The translations under genes were made by a program, and so were the position numbers. From Prorocentrum cordatum (taxonomy: Eukaryota; Sar; Dinophyceae; Prorocentrales; Prorocentraceae), in assembly GCA_963575745.1 (NCBI GenBank), contig CAUYUJ010005669.1, positions 1 to 64,000 of the forward strand: a DNA stretch of 64,000 bases, written 5' to 3'. Positions within the stretch are counted from its first letter, which is position 1; the number at the start of each line of letters is the position of its first letter. The notes below the pieces were generated by a model that did not search any database, was not told where the DNA came from, and worked only from the letters and a program-made list of their open reading frames with translations. Positions 31,625 to 40,500 of the stretch are shown piece by piece.

Positions 31625-31815
31625 TTCGAAGCTCCCAATCGTTCCTGGGCGTTCTCCAAGCGTCTTCAGGCGCTCCCAGATGCTCCAAGCGCCCCCAAGC
31701 GAAGCCCCGAGTCATGTTCGTGTGCTCCTGAGGCGCCCCCCAGCGCCCCCAAGCGCTTCCCAGGTGCTCCCAGGCGTTCCCAGGCGTTCCCAGGCGCTCC
31801 CAGGCGTCCATTCGG
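31625..31815 (+). repeat. GCTCCCAGGCGTTCCCAGGC minisatellite
   Basis: 10-11-nt units TCCCAGGCG(C/T), most regular at 31745-31812. Confidence 0.75.
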
Positions 31816-31944
31816 CGCGCTGCCCGGTGTTCCAGGGGCGCTCTCTGAGGGCCCCAGGGCCGAAGAGTGGAGCTCCGAGATGACCCCGAGTGGTCTTGTC
31901 GAGGCGGTGTATTCCGAAGCGGGTCTGCCGAAGCAGACCTGCCG

Positions 31945-31995
31945 ACCTCCCCTTCCTCCTCCTCCTCCTCCTCCTCCTCCTCCTCCTCCTCCCTT
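31945..31995 (+). repeat. (CCT)n microsatellite
   Basis: About 17 CCT triplets. Confidence 0.9.
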
Positions 31996-32394
31996 GTCCT
32001 CCTCCCTCCGACCTCGAGACCATTTCTTTATTGCTTGGGGCATGACGGGCGTCATGGCCCCCGCCCCCCCCCTACGACGTAACGCTCCCTCCCCCAGTGC
32101 GCTCCGGGCACTGCCGCCGTGCGCGTTGTGATCCGCGTAAGTGTCCGCGTAGGAATCCGCATAGGAGTCTGGTCCGCAGTCGTCGTCGACGTCGTCGTCG
32201 TGGCTCGTCGCTCGTCGCTCCTCGCTCATCGTCGTAGTGCGCGCGGACGCGGCTGGAGCCTGTTTTCTTATTCTGGGCCGATGACGGCAATCATCTGGGG
32301 GGGGTGGAGGGGGTCGATGACGTCACGCTTCGCGCTGGCGGCGCCTGGGAATGCTTAGGAATGACGGAGGACGCGTGGCACCAGCATGTTGGTG

Positions 32395-32635
32395 GCGATC
32401 TGCACCACAACGACTGTGTACACAGAGCCTGCGTGCACCACAGCGCCTGTGTACAGCACGCCGCCTATGTACACCACAGCAGCCGCGTGCCACACAGGGT
32501 CAGTCTGTGCCACCGCGCGCGCGGGCACAGCAGCTCTTGTGTACACCACAGCGCCTGCGTACACAACATCTGCCGTGTGCAACACAGCAGAGCAGCCGTG
32601 TGCAACACAGCACCACTGTTGTATGTACAATATGT
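32395..32635 (+). repeat. Minisatellite array, forward (CACAGCGCCTGTGTACA)
   Basis: About 240 nt of 15- and 30-nt units such as CACCACAGCGCCTGTGTACA. It is the inverted partner of the array at 33065-33370. Each can be read as an open Tyr/Thr/Ala-rich frame, which is an artefact of the triplet-sized period. Confidence 0.8.
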
Positions 32636-32639
32636 CAGA

Positions 32640-32890
32640 AGGATTCGGTATGACAAAATGGAGCGTTTGTGCATTCCACCGAAAGAACCAGAAAATAATC
32701 CTTATGGACAAGGGAGCGCCAGGGGAATCGACGAGTCCTTCCGAGTTCGCTCGCATCACCGTAATTCCTCCCACCTGCGTCCAGGAGGCTCCAGCCAAAT
32801 TGGCCGTCCGAGAACCAAGTGGGCCGATTCAATCGACCATTTTGCGGTGCACGCTGAGTTGCGCACGTGCGCTGTAGCGCCAATCCGCAC
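32640..32890 (+). pseudogene. Possible LINE C-terminal fragment between inverted minisatellites
   Basis: One frame reads HRNSSHLRPGGSSQIGRPRT then KWADSIDHFAV. GRPRxKWxDxID is a motif often found near the C terminus of LINE reverse-transcriptase proteins after the RT domain. Only about 60 residues are interpretable, no RT motif accompanies it, and a GGA tract follows. Confidence 0.25.
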
Positions 32891-32904
32891 GACAGGGGGT
32901 AAGG

Positions 32905-33002
32905 AGGAGGAGGAGGAGGAGGAGGAGGAAGAGAAAAGGAAGAGGAGGAGGAGGAGGAGGAGGAAGAGAAAAGGAGGAGGAGGAGGAACTGGAGGAGAAG
33001 GG
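32905..33002 (+). repeat. GGA-rich purine tract
   Basis: AAGGAGGAGG-type triplets, about 95 nt. Confidence 0.85.
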
Positions 33003-33064
33003 AAGAGGGAAAAATGTCGCGTGGCGCTTCCGCAACAGATCCTCACGTACAGGCTCCTCCTACC

Positions 33065-33370
33065 TGTCCTATGCACGCAGGCACTGTGGTGTACAATAGC
33101 GCTGCGTTGCACGCGGGTGGTGTGGTGTAGACAGGCGTTGTGGCATGCATAAGCGCCGCGATGCACGCAAGCATTGTGGTGTACACAGGCGCTGTGTTGC
33201 ACATGGTTGCCTCCGGTGTGCACATGTACACCGGCGCTGTAGTGTACGCAAGCACTGCAGTGTACACAGGTGCTGCGTTGCACACGGATGTTGCGATGTA
33301 CGCAGGCGCTGTGGTGTACACGCGCGCTGTGGTGCACGCGAGCGTTGTGGTGTACACAGGCGCAGGGGGG
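33065..33370 (-). repeat. Minisatellite array, inverted (TGTACACAGGCGCTGTGGTG)
   Basis: About 300 nt of 15- and 30-nt units, the reverse complement of the array at 32395-32635. The pair could form a long imperfect stem with a loop of about 430 nt. Confidence 0.8.
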
Positions 33371-33519
33371 CAGATCGCCACCTAGATGCTGCTCGCGTCG
33401 TCGTCGTCGTCGTCGCTTGTCGTTTGTCGCTCGTCGCGTCGTGCGCGCGGGCGCGGCTGTTGTGCCGGAGCCACACGGCGGGGGTGGGGCGTTACGTCAT
33501 TCCCCCCCCCACCGCTGAC

Positions 33520-33700
33520 GCCCGTCATCGCCGAACATAAAGAAACGCTCAGCTCCGACCTTCGAAGCGGCGTCTGCCGATACGGGCCTCTGCCGAAGCA
33601 GTCTTGCCGCAGGGGGCTGCCGAAGAGGAGTCGCCGAAGGTGATTGCCGCAGAGGGTCTGCCGCACCCGACGTCTGCCGAAGCCGTGTTCAGGGCTCGAG
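33520..33700 (+). repeat. Short TCTGCCGAAGC repeats
   Basis: TCTGCCGAAGC, CTTGCCGCAGG, GCTGCCGAAGA, GATTGCCGCAGA and similar 15-20-nt units. Two isolated copies lie at about 31908-31945. Confidence 0.55.
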
Positions 33701-33923
33701 GTGGTGGCGACGCTTTACCAAAAGTGTCCTCATTGGCTTGGTTTCCATTCAAGATCAGCCTCGGGGCTTCGGAGAGGCCTTCTACGAGCTCCAAGAAGGG
33801 CCAGCCGGCCAGCCATAGCAGTCTAGTTCGAGCGTTAGTTTTGCCAGCTCCTGTTGAGAGTTGTACCAATCCGAACTCACGCGGCTTGACACTTGCTGAC
33901 TGTATTGCGTAGGACTGCTGAAG

Positions 33924-34595
33924 ATGTTGTTCCACCAGTGCGTTCCACCTTGGACTGGTTATCGAGGATATGATACTTCCTATGCCAAAAAGGTCGTATA
34001 TTACAAGTTGCGGTGGGTTTATCGTCGATGTTCAATACCGATATTGGGAACAAGTTTTATCGTGTTCCTCAATTTGGCGTTCTTCGTCCAGAGTCGTAGT
34101 TTATTTTCGGACGATTCTGATGCGCAGGTGCAGACGCTCGGGGTTGATTCACTGACTCCTCCGACAGTTCCTGTTGCGCAGCCGCAGACGCCCGAGGTTG
34201 ATTCACTGCCTCCTCCGCAAGAGAAGAAGGTGCCGACCGATGGCCAGCCAGGAGCAGCTGCTGTGGAGGGTGATGTAATTCGGACACCGGCACCAGGCGT
34301 GCCAGCTGCAGTGGAGAGTCCCGCGCCTGCGCGGGAGACCCCGGGGGCTCCAGCTGCAGACCCCCGGGAGCTCCTGGTGTCACAGTTTCGCTTGGTGCCG
34401 GTCACCGCGGACACTTTCGCCAAGTTCAAACCGAGGGCGAACGTGTCCGAGAAGGAAGTCGCGTCCCCAGCGCTCGGTGTGCATGAGGTCATGAATTTGT
34501 CGAGCGTCTGGCCACGCCTCGGGTATTGTCGCCGTGGGCAGAGCTTGATTCCCCAGATCCCGGACAGCGTCTGCGACTGGCGTGCGTGCGTGGAG
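33924..34595 (+). CDS. Glycosyltransferase exon 1: membrane anchor and stem
   Basis: The start ATG is followed by a Tyr/Arg/Lys-rich cytosolic stretch, then IPILGTSFIVFLNLAFFVQ as a signal anchor, then a Pro/Ala/Glu-rich stem. The block ends near CDWRACVEV where a GT (34596) meets palindromic element family 2. The frame stays open through that element, so intron status rests on its repeat nature. Confidence 0.55.
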
Positions 34596-37500
34596 GTCTT
34601 GGGGGGCGGCCAAGAGGGGGTGACGCCAAGGCCGGGGGGGGCGGAGATCCTGGCCGCGGCCATGAGATCTCCACGGAGTTCCTGGCCCCCTCTTCTTCTG
34701 TCCGCACGCCCCTCGGCCCCCCCCCCGTCGGCCGCGCACGCGCCTCGGGCCATGACGTGCCCGAAGGTCGACGGGACGGCCTACAACGTCGACCGCCTGC
34801 TCCTGGGGCGCCAGGCGGCCGTGGAGAGGAGCGCCGAGGGGTGCCACCCCGTCGCCGGGGGGCAGACGGCGCGCGGGCAGAGTGCCGGGGACCCCCCGCT
34901 GGTCAGCTTCATCTAGGCTCGGAGGGGGGCCGGGCGAGGCGGCGGCGGCCCTGAGCCCGGCGCGGTTCGCCCTCGTCTTGTTGTGGGAGGGGGGAGGGGG
35001 CCTCGTGTCGCCGCCAGGGCTGGATCCGCCTCGACGAGGGGTCGGGATGCACCCCAGGGGCGGGTTGGAAGTTGGAAGCGGGGGCGGGCCAGGCGAGAGG
35101 GGCGCCGTTGTCTCGGCCGGCACTCCCCCGGTGCATACCCTGCACAACAATCCGATCATGTCCTCCAAGGGTCTGCTGGCTGCGTTCCGCACCGCGCACG
35201 AGGTGCCCAGCGCGGAGTTCGTGCTGCTCGACGACCACAGCAGTCAGGACATGACGCCGTTCGTCGGCGTCGCGGAGACGCTGGAGTCGGTGTTCGGCAC
35301 GAGGATACAGAAGTGGCGGGCTCCAGAGCCCTTGGGATACACGGTCGCGAACACCGTGGCTCTGAAGCTTGCGTCGGGCACGTACGCGTGCTTGATGAAC
35401 AGCGATGTGTTCCCGTTGCCGGGCTGGCTGGCAGCGATTTACCAGACTCGGGCGTTCGGCAGCGGGGGATCAATAACCTTATGCCGGTAAGGATCCCACC
35501 CTGGGGATGGTAAAGTTTGGGGTCTTGGGAGGATAGTTGTTTTTCCCAGAGATCTCGATGGTGGGATGTCTGGATGGATCTTGAATTACCTCCAAGCTGA
35601 TCTGGAGAAGCCTTCCCCAGGAGCTTGTTAGAAGGAGTTGTGTGAGCACGAGTCGTGAGCCCAGCGCTCACTGTCGCTCTCACATTGAGCTGCGGGGACG
35701 GAAGAAGGGGAGGGGAAGCTCGAAACATTGAGCGTCTCGCTTGAAACACCCTCGCGCAACTAACACGTTCGCGACAGTGCTTTTAAGCGTACCAAGCGTC
35801 TTGCTTGAGACATCCTCGAAAGCTGCTGGCCGTGAACTCAACGAATCTTCGAACATTTGCGTTTCGCTCGATATATTTCCGCGAAATTGCTAATAGGGGT
35901 CACTCATGGTCTCATTGTGCTGTGCATGATATGAAGATCAGCGCGACGATCCCGCCCGCGCCTCTTGTGGCAATTTGAACCCACATACACCCCGTCCATA
36001 ATCAGATACAGGCGGCGAAGGGGGGTCACTTTTGTTATCCGCGGCATGCGGTTAAGCAGTATGGGGTCGAGGATTGCATGAAACTGGCTCTGAAGGAACC
36101 CCAAACAGCTTCTAAACTGCCCGCGCGGTCCCAACAAGTGCCGGAAAGGTGCACATTGTTGTTCGCCCCTTGTGTATTCCAATCGTATCCCATCGTTGAC
36201 GAACGCCCGACCATACTTTGATATCGTTACCTGGGGCGGGTATTGTTGGACCTCTGCAAGTTAGTCCAGCCGCCCGCGTCATGGAGGCGGGCGGCACCGT
36301 GTTCAGGCAGGGCCACCCTTACAACACTGGGCGTTCTGCGTGGCCCTGGGAGTTGCCCTACTTGCACACTCACGTGGTCGACTACATCAGCGCAGCCTGT
36401 ATCATCTTTGATCGCGCGGAATTTTTGGGACTCGGCCTCTTCGATCCTCAGTTCGCGCCAGCCTATTTCGAAGATACCGACGCGGCCTTGGTGATGCGCC
36501 GGTCGGGGAAGTTGGTGGTATCGGTGCCCTTAGCGGTCGTGGTCCACAACGAGGGGAGTTCGTACAGCAACGCGAGGAAGGAGGCGTTGATGCAGACCAA
36601 CACAGAGAAGTTCACGGCGAAACACACGGAAGTACTCGACCTTCATTGCCCTTCGCCGAGGGGGTGGGCCCAGACTTGCGGGGACATGCGGGATATCGTA
36701 AGTGCCATGCATTTCAACACGATCCGGCGCCAGGGCACCCAGGTATTGATCTTGGATAATGACGTGCCGTTAGTGGACCAAGATTCTGGCTCCGTTCGGA
36801 TGATGGAGTTGATCCAGATCATCATCGATATGGGCTACGGGGTGACCTTTCAGCCAGAGTCCTCGCAGAGTTTCTTGAAGTACGTCCTCCCAGTCCTCGC
36901 CTTGGGCGTGCACGTGCTACCCCCAGGCTCCGTGAAGCAGCTGTCGGAGCGAGTGGGCATCGAGGCTGGTCGCGGGATGGCTGCCTGCCCATGGCAGGTG
37001 GCCATTTTGTCTCGCCGGGCGGTGTTCGCATCTCAGATCAATCATCTGAGGAAGGTTTGCCCCACGGTCCCTCTGATCTACGATACGGTTGACCTGCACT
37101 TCGTGCGAGAGCGGCGGTCTGTGGAGTTGGCGCGGGCGACTGGGGACAAGGCCCCCGTCTTCCTGTCCGACACGTTCGTAGACGTGCACAAAACGCCGAA
37201 AGAGAAAGTCGAGAAGCTTTTGGCGGAGGGCGATCGAGCAACAAACAGCCGCATACACAGAACTTTCAGAGTTTCTTGGATCGGAGAGGCCGCGCGACTT
37301 TTCTCGGGTCGGTGTTGGCCCCCCTGCTGGCAGCGCCTCCAGCGCCGCCCCACCACGGTGCGGTGACCACACCGTGTGGTGGGTCAGTGAGGACGTGGGT
37401 CGTTCTCCTAGGATGTCTCGGGCGACTGTGGCCTCCAAGGTCCCAAACCCACGCGGTGACGGACCGCGCGGTGAGGTCATTGGGGATTCGGAGGTCACCA

Positions 37501-40500
37501 CACGGTCCGTCGCCACACTGGTGGGATTCAGCGTCGACCCGAAGAACCCGCGCGGATATCCGAAAGGTTCTGTTTGTGTGGTTGTTGGCCCAGGCGAGGA
37601 GATGGAGGTCTCCTTCATGCGGATGTCGCAGTACGTCCTCGTGGTCGGCAGTAGCGAGGTCGACCTCGCAGCCCAGAAGGCGGGCAAGGACAAGGTCCGG
37701 CTCCTGACCAACATATACCCGGATCCTGACCCGAGTGTCACCGGCCTCCCTTTCGAGGATTGCGGTCGACCAAAACGTTCTTTTGGTGATCTGTTTGACC
37801 GATTTGGTTCGTTTGTGTTTTGTAATGTTTTCGTTATAGGGCTTTTGTTTGGCCAACCGTGCATTCGGTTTTGCGCCAAAGCATTGTTTTGGGCAATCGG
37901 TCGGACCGTTTTCGATGTAACGCCTCAAAGCTAAAGCGAAAAGAACGCGCAAAACGATACGTTTGTTGGCCCCTGTCGAGGAGAGGGTGGGTGGGCTGTT
38001 CGTGGGCAGCATGTGCCACACGCCCAACATCGACGCATCTCGAAGAAGAAAACACAACACTGACATACACTTTCGGAGCTCCACGCGGAGTTCTGAGATT
38101 GGCGCTGGACCCCCCTCCCTGGCAGGCGGAGCTCGTGCAGCGTCGATCCAAGGCATCCGCGCGGACCTGCAACCGTCGACAAAATTAACCTGAAAAGTTA
38201 TCGACGCGCCTCTTCAATGTTGCGTCCTTTCGTCCCTTCGATGTCGCCCCCTTCAATGCCGAAGCTGACCGAGACGCGGTCTGGGCCAGCGCGACTCGGA
38301 AGTTCCACGATGACGGTGGCATCGGAGAGTGGGCGCCAGCAGGCATTTCACGTTTAGCGCGCTTCTAAGGTTAATTTTGACGAAGGTAGTGCTAGAGTTG
38401 ATGTCCATGTAGATGTTTCTTCTTCTGGCATCCAAGTTCATAATGCATGAGATCCTCGCCGACCACGCCGCATTTCCGGAGGGCTTCACGATACACATGG
38501 TGTGGTCGGGCACCCGCAGGTGCGCGCAATTGCTCGGCGACATGATGCAAGAGGCGGCGGATCACCCCTTGATAACCTTGCACCTCGACGTCACCAACGA
38601 GGACCGAGGAGCAAAGCGCTGCGTAAACATGAACTTTCGGAGCTCCGCGAGGATTTCTCGGATCCCCCCGGCGACGCCTCCTTCACCGCCCGTTGCGGGC
38701 TCCGCGCGCCAGGGGAGGGTGGCCCATTGCCGATCCAAGAAATCCGCGCGGAGCTTAGAGGTTGCGTATGCGCCGCAGCGGCACAGTCGTTATGCCCTTG
38801 TTTATCCGGATGGGTTTCGCAAAGTTTTGCCAGCCCCTTCTCTATCAGGATGGGACATATCAGAGTCGCGTCGGTGCGTCTCGGCGCTGTCTTGGCGCAT
38901 CTGTCAACATCATGCGGGGGCGGATAAGAATCATCAGCGCAGATTGAGATGTTGGCGTATTCGAAGACGCCTACGGCGAGTCACCGCCGCCCCCTGCCTT
39001 TCGGAATTGTCCATGTGGCCGAGCGTTGTGACAAGAGCTCTTCCAAGCTATCGAGTCATGCGTTCCCCAAGCCGTTGTAGAAACCCTTCGGGGATCACTT
39101 GGGCGAGGATGGCGGGGAAGATCAGGATGAGGAGGAGGAGGAGGAGGAGGAGGAGGAGGAGGAGGACGGTGCATCTTGGGAGCCTCTGGGGGCACTCTTG
39201 GGGCCTCCTGGGAGCTTCCTAGGAGCCTCTTGGAGGCAGCTTGGGGGCCTCCTTGGGCCTCTTGGGCGCCTTTGGGGGCTCTTAGGGAGCCTCTTTGGCC
39301 GTCTTAGCGCATTCCTGGCCCGCCTGACGCCGTCGGAAGCCGTCTCAGGGGCCTCTCTGGGCCGACTTTGGGGCCGTCTCGGAGGCCATCTAGGGCGTCT
39401 TGGAGCCATCTCGGGGCCCTCGTGGGGCTGTTTTGAGGGCTTCTTTGGCAGTTCTGGGGCCATCTTGGAGGCCTCTTGGGAGATCTTTGGGGGCTCTTGG
39501 GCTCTCTCGGGCCTGTCTGGAGGCCATCCCTGGCGTCGTGGATCGCTCTTGGACCGTCTCGGACCACGTTGAGCTCTCTTGGAGGCCATTTGAAATGCTC
39601 CTGGAACTCTCTTGGGAACCTGCTGGGAACTGGCCGGGACCTGCCTGGGACCTTCCTGGGACCTTGCTGGGACCTGCCCGGGACCTTGCCGGGACTTGCC
39701 CGGGACCTTGCCGGGACCTTGCCAGGGTACTTGTCGTTTGGAGGCCCCCAGGGGCGCCCCCCCGCGCGCGTTTTAGCGATATTGTTAATCAGTTACCAAA
39801 GATTTTAGCACGCCCTTGGCCCGTTGGGCCGGCGAATTTGTTCGACGCATCCGCATCCCGCCCTCCCGAACCCCTCGCCCTTCGACGTCCTCACGCACGT
39901 GTCACACGCATGGCAGGTCCGCTGACACCCTGGCGCGCTGACATTCAGACCCATTCGCAAGCAAACCCGCTGACACTAGAACCCACTCACACCCGACGTA
40001 GACTCACTCACGCCATGCTCGCACATAGTCATTCAGGCTCACTCGCCCCCACAGTCAACCATCTGTAGACCAATCGTGCCTTGATGCACTCATTCAGCTC
40101 ACCGAGATGCAGCAGGCGTAGCAGTGCGGTACACCAAGGAGGTGCCGCCTGGGAATGATCGTTTGGTGGAACACACCCCTATGGTTTGACAGACGCGCGA
40201 TTGCGTGGAATTCGGGCGGGCGCCAGGGGGTCGGACGCGCGTCTGGTCGTGATCTATTTGTGAGGACGTCCCAGGCTGTTTGTTTGTTTGTTTGGCAAAC
40301 AAACACTTTTATATTAAAGGACGCATGATCAGGGCGGCATAGCAAGCCTGCCACTTGGGCACCCCAAGAAGGAGCCGCCAAGGAGCAACGCACCTGCCCG
40401 TCCGCGCCCAGATTGTGGCGGTCTAACAGTTGTGCGGGACAGACTTCTCTCTCATGAGATCCGTATGGTCGCCGCGACAAGGCAGGCGTGGCACTTGGTC

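Noticed and set aside
32304-33152. 282-codon frame spanning both minisatellites
   Set aside because: Most of it is repeat translation and a Glu/Lys run from the GGA tract; only the short LINE-like segment is kept, at low confidence.
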